This document shows positions 54,219-64,000 of a stretch of DNA of 64,000 nt, piece by piece. The notes beneath the pieces were generated by a model. That model saw only the letters and a list, made by a program, of their open reading frames with translations, was not told where the DNA came from and did no database searches. The position numbers and the translations under genes are program-made. The DNA comes from Elymus sibiricus (Eukaryota > Streptophyta > Magnoliopsida > Poales > Poaceae): assembly GCA_039707655.1 (NCBI GenBank), contig CM077664.1, forward strand, positions 24,540,781 through 24,604,780, in the 5' to 3' direction. Positions within the stretch are counted from its first letter, which is position 1, and each line of letters begins with the position of its first letter.

Positions 54219-57200
54219 TGTGGCAACCCGGCTCAGAGGGACCGGAACACCCCGTATTCCAGCCCAGAAATGTCTTCTGGAATATGGCACTGCTTGGCAT
54301 AGAACAAATCAGCTTTTATTACAGGCGATAAAGGTACAAAGGTTTGCTATTACAACGGTTACATAGCATGGCGACACTACGCCTGCTAAAGTAGCTCTAT
54401 GCTAGCAGCGGACCAACTCGTAGCAGCGGAACGACGACGACGGTGGTGAACTCCACTCCGCAGGGACTCTGGCTGGGACACGGCCTAGCTCGCACGAACG
54501 GGATCCACAACAAGCAATCAATCACAGCATCACCTGCAAACTGGCATGATAAGCCAGGTGAGTACTTTGAATGTACTCGCAAGCTCACAACAACCAAAAG
54601 CATCAAGGCAAAACAACAACATAGCATTAACAAATTAACTTATTACCAACTACTATGAGGTGGAAGTATGAGTTACACAAACTAATGCGATAAGGCCAGA
54701 ATCACTGATGAACCATCATCTTGGTTCACAAGGAACCATCTCACTCTTGGCTACCTGGCCAAGCAGCATATCCACTTGATCACTTCGTGATCGATACATC
54801 CTCGTAATCATCACATGATCACCTCATAATCTGCTGATCAATCTCATCATCATCAAAGCCTGCCAAACGGTTACTTGCTCACATACAACTATAAATCATA
54901 ATATAAGTCATTCCGTCATTGTGAGTGTTGATCAAACGGTGTGACCTACAACGAACTGTGTCCATGACCGAGGACGCGGCTATCGATAGTTTATACACTC
55001 TGCAGAGGTTAGTACACTGTACCCACACTACGGAACTCATGGCCTCGTGCTCCCATTCGGGTGGACCAACGACGTTCCGACAAAACCAGTCTATTGCATG
55101 ACACTCTCCCGGCCACTCCCGACAAACTCCCCTTTGGGCTATGTCCTGGGTGGCCCCTGATGTCAACATGTGACATCCGCCACCTCTGTGGCTGCCACCG
55201 TCGTGGCCAACACAACAATCTTGTCCCACACGGGGACACCCGGGTACAACACAACTTGGGCACACAAGGTTATGACCGCCTACTGGGCCAAGGCAGCGCG
55301 AGCACATAACCTTCCCTAGTTGGAGGCACCGGCGAGAGGCATGACAATAGACCGAGTTAGGGCCTCCCCATCCAGGCAAGTGTGGCTGCACTGATGAGCT
55401 CGATTCGGTGGCACCTGACCAACGGAATGACGGAATTTATCCCCAAGATAGGTATGTGATAGAACTGTTACTCCAATGAGACATATCAACCTGAGATTCA
55501 AATCAAAGCAATATCCATCCAAAATCCAAAGTATAAGATATCCACATATTCCATATGACTACGAAATAAGCATGACTACTGCTACTAGTAATCCTGAAGT
55601 AACATATCATCCTCACTCTTCAAAATATAAGTCCTAGAGATCCAAGCATCATCATATCAGTTGCAAACTCACATATATCCAATCATAATGCCATAAATAA
55701 ATCATTTCTAAACACGGCAATATTAAGCAAATTTAATTCAGATAAACCATGCATTGCATTGCAATCATGCAAATGGAGGGTGTGGCTTGCCTTGCTCCAA
55801 AAGAGAGGCGAAAAGCTCCTGGTCTTCACCAACACACAACAAGCACTCTGAAAATATTTTGTCAAGCATTTAAGAATATACCATAAAGTAAATACTTCTG
55901 TCCAAAAATTCTAGACAAAAGAGAAAAATACCAAACTCTACTAGAAAATAAAGGAGAACAAAAGAAAAATAATGCAAAAAGAATCAGTTCATTTGGACTT
56001 GTAGTTTAGGAGTTATTCACGGTCAAAGTTGGGTCCAAGCTGTATTTAAAATTGAATTTAATTGATTTTCTGGAAATCTCAGAGGGGCTGACGTCGAAGG
56101 CGTCTTTTAGGAATACGCTTTCACTAAGAAAACGTTTCGGAGGCGCCAGAGTCACTGACCAGCGGGCCCCTTCGGTCAGATTAGAAGAGAGAAAGGGGGG
56201 GGTCAGAGACAGCGGGCTCACCGGCGACGAAACGGCGGCGAGGAGGCTACGGCGACACCGAGAGACGGCGGGGATGGATCGAGCGGACCGAGGCGGAGCT
56301 GCTCGTACCCGTGGCTCCCCGAGAGACGGCTGGACGACGTCGACGTCTTCGTCTCCGGCGGCGGAAAGCCGCGGGCGCCAGCGAGATCGACGTTTCCGGC
56401 GACGATTGGCTAGGGAGAGCGGTTAAGGAGGACTAGGAGAGCTAGAGTAGCTCGATGGTGGGCTCAGCTGAGGCTGGGGTGGCTCGAAGTGAGCTCGAGG
56501 AGCAGAGGGCCGAGCGGCGGAAGGTTGGCCGGAGAGGAGGAAGGAGAGGGCTCCGGCTCGAGGGAGAGGCTTTGGGGGTCGATTTGTAGAGGAGGGGTTG
56601 GGTGGTGAGGAGAGGCGAGCTCAGGCAGAGCTTAAATAGGCGGGAGGAGATACTCGAGCTCGGGTGCCGCTACGGGCGCCCCGGAGATTCTTCTGGCGAG
56701 GCCGGGCACGCGTGGGCCCGTGAGGCGACGGGAGAGGCAGAGAAGGTGCGCACGCTGCGCTAGAGCCGCGCAGACGTAGCCGAGGCGAGCACAGGCGCGG
56801 CAGAGCACGCGGCGCTTGGGGCACCCGTGGGCGCGACGGCTGGCGCCGGCGTGGTCGCTTTTGGAGGGCGGGGAGGGGTCCAGTGGCGACGTGGTAGGAG
56901 GAGGGGGCTGGTCGGCAGTAGAGGACACGCGGGAATGGGCAGGGGAAAACGGCTCGAAGCAAAACGACGCTCGGAGCGCGGCCAAACGTGCAGAGCACGC
57001 GTACCGGCGTGCCAACAGCGCGGTCACGGTGTTGTCCCTCCATCCTACAGTCTTACTGAAGTGATAGATCGACCAGAGCTACTGTGGATAGACGGGATGC
57101 ATCAGATGAAAGTTTCTGCAGTCAACTATGGTTAGATGTTGTGGTCAAATTACTTGATCATAGGACCAGAGGGGATGTCTCAAGGGTTTAGGATAAGAAG

Positions 57201-60200
57201 GACTATATTTCTGGAAATTTTGAGGTGGATTGGACCAGGTTTGAAGATAGATGCAGTACAACTGCCCAAAACAGTGCAGAAGCTAGATCAGGAAGATGCA
57301 CTCACATGGGGTGTGGACTTGAGCTGCATTTTGGTATAGGATGATGATCTGGGACCCTGAAGATACTGGGAAAATTTCATAGCATTTGGAAATACCTAGA
57401 TGGTACTTCCTTCACAAAGGTCCTCTCTGCACAGAACCTTGGGAGAATTTTTTAGGACAATTGACTAGGCAAACTAATGTGAAATTTGGCAGGCACAAAG
57501 GATATATGGACCTTTAGGCCCTGGATTAATTTCAGAATCTATTATATTATTAAAACGATAGAAAACGAACGGCTCAGATGTAATAAAAGATAAAGAGTTG
57601 TAAAGAACGGCTGGGATTTGCAAAAAAGAAGTATGTAAAAAAAAGCAATCTATAGGCTCACACTATTGGAATCCGTCGCATAAGCAAAACACAATTGATT
57701 CATTTTCAAGAGGCATCGTACGTTTGCAGGACTCGGCCAAAGAATTCTACAATGCACTACACGTAGTAGTCAAAGGTAACGTATTAGTTTACAACTCTTA
57801 AGTAATTTTGGGATTCATCTTTTCCTGACCGGACAGGCTGGCTGCATGGTGCATATCCATAGAAACGTACAAAAGAACATATCATGGGCACGTACAAAAC
57901 CTTCCTGAAAAAGGCACACGTACAGGTTAGGAAAAGATGCATGTATACAGATTAAAAAAGAAAGAAAAAAAAGAAAAGAAAGAGGCACGTTCCTAAAAAA
58001 GGCACACGTACATGTTAGGAAAAGATGCATGTATATACAGATTAAAAAAGAAAGAGGCACGTACAGATTAAAACAAGGCACACGTGCAGAAACAGGGCAC
58101 GTCATATAAGGAAACACTTCTTTAACCTCTAATAATCTCTTTGGTCAGATTACACGTAAGTGTCAACTACACGTTCTCAAGGACTCGAACGCACCGCACA
58201 AACAAGTACTACTATTTATTAGTTAAAAAAAAGAACTATTGGCTGCTACCACAGGAACCAGTCATCTCCCGATTAGGATACAGACCTGCCTCTTCGATGA
58301 TTATGAATGACCTGACCAGGGACGAAGCCTCGCCACCGGTAACCAGCCAGAGCAAAGAAACAATTGCCTTGCCGCGGGACAAGGAATGCCATGCATCATC
58401 ACATGTACGAGTATGACAGAGCCCCGAACCAGCATCACGTGTACGAGTATGGCAAAGAGCCCCGAAGCAGCCTGCCCGTGGCAGACATGGATGCAGGCGA
58501 AAAAGAAGCGGCGGCGGCAAAGTCGTCAACGACGACGACGTAACCCTAGAGTCGTCACATTGGAATCAGTAAGCAATATGTTGAAATATTCTCAACAATG
58601 GACAAGAGGAGTAATGGAGGAAAACTCGGAGACTAAAATGGTCTGGCTTCGCATGGAAGTACGCTCCAGGATCCTCAGTGCTATTAGTCACACGTTATTC
58701 CTCCTCTGTGTTTTTAACAACAATAATAAATTTATCATAAAAAATTCCACCGCAGTTTGATCATGTTCCTCATGATGCACATTTGAGCTATCTTAAACAA
58801 CATTTTGGAGATGAGTAAAAAATAGCTATAATGAAGAGGAGTAGAAGACCATTGCTATTGTGCCATGCCTATGAGCTAGAGAATCATGAATATGATGTAA
58901 CATAGTCTCATGTCAGCAATGTAAGAGTTGGAAGCACAAATCAAGTCAAGTATGTGGTAATATCCTTAGTGTGCAAAAGAATACAACTTTATGCCAATAC
59001 CATGCATGGACACCATCATAAAATATTCAATTTGTGTGCACACTTATCGAGCTGTAATGATTTAGAATTTTTTTGATGAGTGTGCCCTGATAAAAATTCG
59101 ATGTTAGATGTGCGGGCGATAATACATATTTCATATGTATGACATTGTACTGAACGAATATGTAAATGTAATATTGCACTGGTGATGAGGCTGGACAGGA
59201 AGAAAATATATGTTTAGATTCTGTTCTTTGTTCTAAATTTCCTTTTTTTTTGCGAATATTGTTCTAAATTTCCCAGAAGATATTTAGGAAGTATTTTAAT
59301 AATTTATCTTTGCTGTCCAATTAGACATCAACATTGAATCATAGAAGCATATATTGAGAATAATGTGTGCACTCAAACATTACTAATGTTGGCAATTAGT
59401 GTATAAAAAATAGATTACTCAACTAAAATTAATATAATTCTATTTGCAATGGATGATTTCTGTAGTCTTATCATAATTTTTAATTTTGAACAAATATTCA
59501 TACTTAAAAAGTAATGATCAGAGTTATGTACCAGATATGCTGAAATTCTAAGGCGATGTACATAATAGTATGTAAGCCGAGGAAACATGCATGTCACTAA
59601 AAGAAAAAAAGAAGTCGAGAATTATTTCTCTCCATAGCCAGATGAATTTGTCCAATAATACATGTAACCAAAGTGCAAAGATTTATATCTCTATAGAAGA
59701 TTTATATCTCTATAGAAATAATAAATATAATTATGTCCATCACGAACTTCTTAGTAATACAATGATTTGGTAATCTACACAATGGCATATTTATAGAATA
59801 ATAGTTACCAAAGCTATGCGCTAGAGACCGTGTCTAAATCTAAAACCATAAATATGAGATACTTAATAATCTAGCCGCGCGAATGCGCGGGTCACCCTGC
59901 TAGTTTTTGAAGTAATATAAAAGGTAGTTGCTTCATACCCTGAAAATTTAACCAGAACCAAAGATTGGAAGGTGTGCTCACATAGATGGTTGGACAAGGC
60001 TGAAATTTGGTGTAGGGTAATCACTTGAGCATAAGAAGGGCCTGGCAAAATTTCAACTCATTTGGATACTCCTAGCTAGTACTTCCTTTACAAAGCTTCT
60101 CTCTGCACAAAAACTTTGGGAATTTGCTAAGGAAGATTCACTAGGCAAATGGAGCTGAATTTTGTCATGCGGTAATGATTTGGGTAGGAAAGAGTGCCCA

Positions 60201-60652
60201 AAATTTTTGAGAGCAATCAGGAAAATATAAATAGCACTTCCTTCACAAAGTGCCAAACTGGACAGAATGGAAAAGGAATATTGCTGAATTATTTTTGAAC
60301 TAGGCAAGGAAGGGTTGGGGCATATTTGGGGAATATATGATCAAAATAATTTATGGAAATAATTTGGGAATTTATTGGATGACAGAAATATAGGTTGCTT
60401 CACAACCTAAGTCAGATAGGGTTATTCCTTTAATCAGAAAAGGAATATTCCTTAACAAAAGAATTTTTGGAAAAGGGCTAGAATGGAAATGCATGATCTT
60501 GGGAAAGATACAAGGATGAAACACATATTGGAAGAGGAAGAAATGATGACCTCCTAGGTTTCAAGTCCATAGAACTGCTGCAAAAGGAAAAACCAGAGCA
60601 AAGCCAAATAAAACCAAGAGAAAAAGAGAGGGCCAAAAATCGGGGTGTTACA
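54219..60652 (-). mobile_element. E6 right LTR, complete, carrying Helitron H2
   Basis: The span is 6434 bp; without the 2366-bp Helitron it is 4068 bp, close to the middle LTR. Compared with the middle LTR it lacks ~45 bp at about 57028 and has an extra 13 bp (GCGGAAAGCCGCG) near 56361. It ends in CGGGGTGTTACA at 60652, followed by the TSD GGCGA. Confidence 0.88.
57538..59903 (+). mobile_element. Helitron H2 (non-autonomous), 2366 bp
   Basis: The ends are as in H1 (TCTATTATATT at the start; GC hairpin and CTAG at the end), again between A and T. By eye I count about six substitutions and two small indels relative to H1 (one is a 4-bp TTAT-type insertion near 58216). The unoccupied site is preserved in the middle E6 LTR. 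There are no Rep/helicase genes. Confidence 0.92.
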
Positions 60653-60879
60653 GGCGAGCTGGGTCGGTTGGGCGTGGTCAGTGCGACGTGGCGAAGCCAC
60701 GGAGGTGAGCAGATAAGCTCAGAGTGCTTGGGAGCTTGTGATCGCGACGAGTGGCAGAAGGCCGACGCGGCGGTGACGACGTGATGACGCCGGCGGCTTG
60801 TCGGTGCTAGGAGCCAAGCGAGGGTGTCGGCAAGGCGTGGAGGTTGCTAGCAAAGCCGGTGGAGGTAGTGCTCGGCTGG
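60653..60879 (-). mobile_element. 5' LTR of E5, continued
   Basis: It matches 39866-40092 in the E5 3' LTR in register (GCGAGCTGGGTCGGTTGG onward). E7 interrupts it after GCTGG (60875-60879), its presumed TSD. Confidence 0.85.
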
Positions 60880-62534
60880 TGATGTGTACTTCACAACATG
60901 TTCTTGTAGACTCGTGTTGGGCCTCCAACCGCAGAGGATTGTAGGACAGTAGCAATTTTCCCTCAAGTGGATGACCTAAGGTTTATCAATCCGTGGGAGG
61001 CGTAGGATGAAGATGGTCTCTGTCAAACAACCCTGCAACCAAATAACAAAGAGTCTCTTGTGTCCCCAACACACCCAATACAATGATAAATTGTATAGGT
61101 GCACTAGTTCCGCGAAGAGATGGTGATACAAGTGTAGTATGGATAGTAGATATAGGTTTTTGTAGTGCGAAAAATAAAAAACAGCAAGGTAGCAAGTAAC
61201 AAAAGTGAGCATAAACGGTATTGCAATGCTTAGAAACAAGGCCTAGGGTTCATACTTTCGCTAGTGCAATCTCTCAACAATGCTAACATAATTGGATGAT
61301 GTAACAATCCCTCAACGTGCGATAAAGAATCACTCCAAAGTTCCTATTAGCGGAGAACATAAGACAGAAATTGTTTGTAGGGTACGAAACCACCTCAAAG
61401 TTATCCTCTCCGATCGATCTATTGAGCTATTCCTATAAGTGTCACAAACAGCCCTAGAGTTCGTACTAAAATAACACCATATGATACACATCAACCAACT
61501 CTAATGTCACCTAGATACTCCAATGTCACCACAAGTATCCATGAGTTGATTGTACGATATGCATCAAACAACTTCATATTTATAATATTCAATCCACACA
61601 AAGAACTCCAAGGAGCACCCCAAAGTTTCTATCAGAGAAAAGATAATGAAAACGTGCATCAACCCCTATGCATAGATTAGCCCAATGTGACCACGGGAAT
61701 CTGCGAGTTGAGTGCCAAAACATATATCAAGTGAATCAATATAATACCCCATTGTCACCACGGGTATTCATATGCAAGACATACATCAAGTGTTCTCAAA
61801 TCTGAAATATTCAATCCAACAATAACGAAACCTCAAAGGGAAAAGATTCGATTCATCACAACAAGGATAGAGAGGGAAAAGCTCGCGATACATCAAGATC
61901 GTGCCAAATCTAGAACACGAGAGAGAAAGAGATCAAACACATAGCTACTGGTACAAACCCTCAACCCCGAGGGTGAACTACTCCCTCCTTGTCTTGGAGA
62001 CCGCCGAGATGATGAAGATGGCCTCCGGCGATGCTTCCCCCCCTCCGGCAGGGTGCCGGAAAAGGGCTGTAGATGAGATCGTGGAGGTACAGAGGCTTGC
62101 GGCGGCGTAAAAACTCATCTAGGTTAATTTTCGGGGGTTTATGAATATATATGATTTTTTTGCATTGGAATCACGTGAAGAGGTGCCACAGGGGGCCCAC
62201 GAGGCACCAGGGTGCGCCTAAAGGGGGGGCAGGCGCGCCCAGGTGGCTCGTGGGGCCCCTGTGGCTCTTCTGCTGCTCCTCCGAAGCTTCCTGGGTTTGT
62301 TTCCTTCCAGAAAAAACCGTCAAAAAGTTTCGCTGCATTTGGACTTCATTTTATATGGATTTTCTGTAAAACCAAAAACAAGCAGAAAACAGCAACTGGC
62401 ACTGGGCACTAGGTCAATATGTTAGTCCATAAAAATCATATAAAAGTCATATAAAAGTGCACCAAAATCATACAAAACTATAATAAACATGGCATGAATA
62501 CTTCATAAATTATAGATACGTTGGAGACGTATCA
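60880..62534 (-). mobile_element. 3' LTR of E7 (S2 family)
   Basis: On the minus strand it starts TGATACGTCTCCAACGTATC (62534) and ends GAAGTACACATCA (60880). It aligns in inverted orientation with solo LTR S2 (10192-11832). A GC-rich inverted repeat lies at 62196-62254. A polypurine-like GCTTGGGGATGC lies on the internal side. Confidence 0.88.
62196..62254 (-). repeat. GC-rich inverted repeat in E7 LTR
   Basis: Arms 62196-62219 and 62231-62254 pair at 21 of 24 positions. It is equivalent to the hairpins at 10439 and 13918. Confidence 0.7.
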
Positions 62535-64000
62535 GCATCCCCAAGCTTAATTCCTGCTCGTCCTCGAGTAGGTAAATGATAAAAGAAATAATTTATGAAG
62601 TGTGAATGCTAGCATAGTGCATAAGTTTGATCAATGATAATTTAAATTACTTTTCCTAGCATCATAACAGCAACTCTTTCTCATAAAACTCATCATGATA
62701 AAGTTGCAATGAATTCACATGTTATGGCTCAAATAATGCATTCTCTTGAAACTTAACAACCAATGTTCTTAGTCACCAAACAATTGCAATTCAACTTAAT
62801 TTCAACAAAGTCTAAGTAAGAGCTCCACATACTCAATTATCATATAGTCTTCTATGATTGCTAGTACTCAAAGCATATTTTTAGAACAAATGGCATCCAT
62901 CGGACAAACAGAAAGATAGGGGCTTAATGTTTCGCCTCCCAATTTATTTATCATAGAGATAATTATCAACAATAATAATTCATGATCAAATATATTTGAC
63001 TGGCCATATGTGCTTGGATCTTTCCCCACCACATGATGCTTGCCAACTAGAGAATAATTGAGGTTGAAATGTGAATGATTACTTATTAACTCTTGCATAA
63101 AAGTAAATAAATAAAAGTAAATGCATAAAAGTAAAAGATAGGCCCTTCGCAGAGGGAAGCAGAGGTTGTCATGCGCTTTTTATTTTTGGATGCACAAGCC
63201 CTTAATGCAAAGGAACGTCACGTTATATCGCCCCTTGTGATAGCAACCTTTATTATGCAGTCCGTCGCTTTTATTTATTTACCATCACAAGTTCGTACAA
63301 CGCTTATTTTCCCTTACAATAAAAGATCATACATATTTTAGGAGCAATTTTTATTGCTTTTTGCACCGATGACAACTTACATGAAGGATCTTATTCAATC
63401 CATAGGTAGATATGGTGGACACTCATGGCAAGAAACTGGGTTTAAGGGTTTTTGGATGCACAAGTAGTATCTCTACTTAGTACGAATTTTTGGCTAGCAA
63501 AAGATCCTAAGCAAGCACCACATGTTGGAGGATCCATAACAATATAACTTCTATGCAAATATACCCAAACATAACTCATTACGTTCTCTTCCTTGTCCAA
63601 CTTCAACTAATTTGCTCAAGTTTGAAAATAATTAATGGGTATTCACAATCATAAAAGATTTCCAAGATAATATATTTATATGTGAAAGTTCTCTTCCTTA
63701 TACTAATCATTCATGAATTGCTTGTATGACCAATATTGTGATTGTCAAGCTTCAATAGATTTCACTTTCTAAACCCAATGTGAAACTACTACTAGACATG
63801 ATACAAGCATATGAAGCACATATAATTTCAAATTTATGATATTCAATTTATTCAACAATTTACTCATAGGATATAAGTGAAGCACAAGAGTAAATGACAA
63901 ACTACTCCACAAAGATATAAGTGAAGATCAAATGAGTAGTTAAGTAAATAGGTAGCTATGTGAGGACTCTCTCTCATTTAAAAAATTTCAGATATTAAGT
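62535..64000 (-). mobile_element. E7 interior, 3' non-coding part, runs past window
   Basis: This is Athila-type non-coding interior upstream (minus strand) of the 3' LTR. No gene is seen. The block at 63405-63510 resembles 2005-2100 in E2. Short ATATAAGTGAAG motifs recur at 63855-63930. Confidence 0.7.

Larger units (their letters stand above)
46301..60652 (-). mobile_element. E6: tandem composite LTR retrotransposon, TSD GGCGA
   Basis: GGCGA occurs directly outside both ends (46296-46300, 60653-60657) and the E5 LTR resumes in register at 60653. The minus-strand order is complete LTR (60652-54219, with Helitron H2), primer site, complete interior (54218-51399), complete LTR (51398-47295), primer site, partial interior (47294-46606), and partial LTR (46605-46301). 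So there are three LTRs and two interiors in one insertion. It has no polymerase genes. The primer site matches initiator tRNA-Met. Confidence 0.88.
37960..64000 (-). mobile_element. E5: gypsy-like non-autonomous element, runs past window
   Basis: The minus-strand order is 5' LTR (from beyond 64000 to 43259, interrupted by E6 and E7), interior 43258-41070 with two accessory ORFs, polypurine tract, and 3' LTR 41069-37960. It has no gag, protease or polymerase. It is only about 2.2 kb inside but has LTRs of more than 3 kb. The two LTRs align over 38121-40090, but differ by a ~1.1-kb deletion, by minisatellite copy number and in the terminal ~120-160 bp. Confidence 0.8.

Overview
The window looks like intergenic DNA from a large Triticeae grass genome (wheat, barley, rye or Aegilops). 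It is almost entirely nested LTR retrotransposons. Long terminal repeats begin with the cereal signatures TGATACGTCTCC, TGTGACACC and TGTAACACCCC. Primer-binding sites match plant tRNA-Asp and tRNA-iMet, two Helitrons are present, and a CACTA-type terminus is followed by subterminal repeats. I see no intact conventional host gene. Family names (Athila, Sabrina/WHAM-like, Maximus-like) are from memory of cereal repeats and were not searched.

Layout. 1-1591 is the right end of an LTR (E1). 1592-14214 is a minus-strand Athila-type element (E2): 5' LTR 12796-14214, tRNA-Asp primer site, gag and protease, no polymerase, then a second broken ORF. E2 carries two solo LTRs with target-site duplications (TSDs): S1 2333-5722 and S2 10192-11832, the latter inside gag. 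E2 sits in E3, a plus-strand gypsy-like element (internal 14215-16900, 3' LTR 16901-21209). 21210-27738 is the least repeat-dominated part: an orphan ORF, a gene fragment fused to an LTR piece, a CACTA end with subterminal repeats, solo LTR S3 (23499-25020), a broken alanine-rich gene with its own TATA-like box, and a 160-codon ORF behind a good TATA box.

27739-37959 is a second minus-strand Athila-type element (E4). It carries a copia-type solo LTR (S4, 31404-33491) and Helitron H1 (34800-37160). E4's 5' LTR is interrupted at 37960 by E5, a minus-strand element with 3' LTR 37960-41069, two accessory ORFs at 41266-43089, and a 5' LTR that runs past the window. That 5' LTR holds two further insertions. 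E6 (46301-60652, TSD GGCGA) is a tandem composite with three LTRs and two internal domains, and Helitron H2 (57538-59903) lies in its right LTR. E7 starts at 60880 and continues past the end.

How the parts work together. The elements here lack a visible reverse transcriptase or integrase, so any mobility would depend on proteins supplied elsewhere. E5 and E6 instead carry short accessory ORFs that look related to each other, and in E5 each has its own TATA box about 70 bp upstream. E2 has an LTR-like promoter module in front of its second ORF. Divergent LTR families share several modules: a GAAAGCGTATTC motif, a TATTCGAATAGCCG motif, spaced GTGAAGGAAGTACC-like repeats, and an array of ~50-bp units upstream of the polypurine tract. 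These shared accessory ORFs and modules are the most likely under-described biology in the window.
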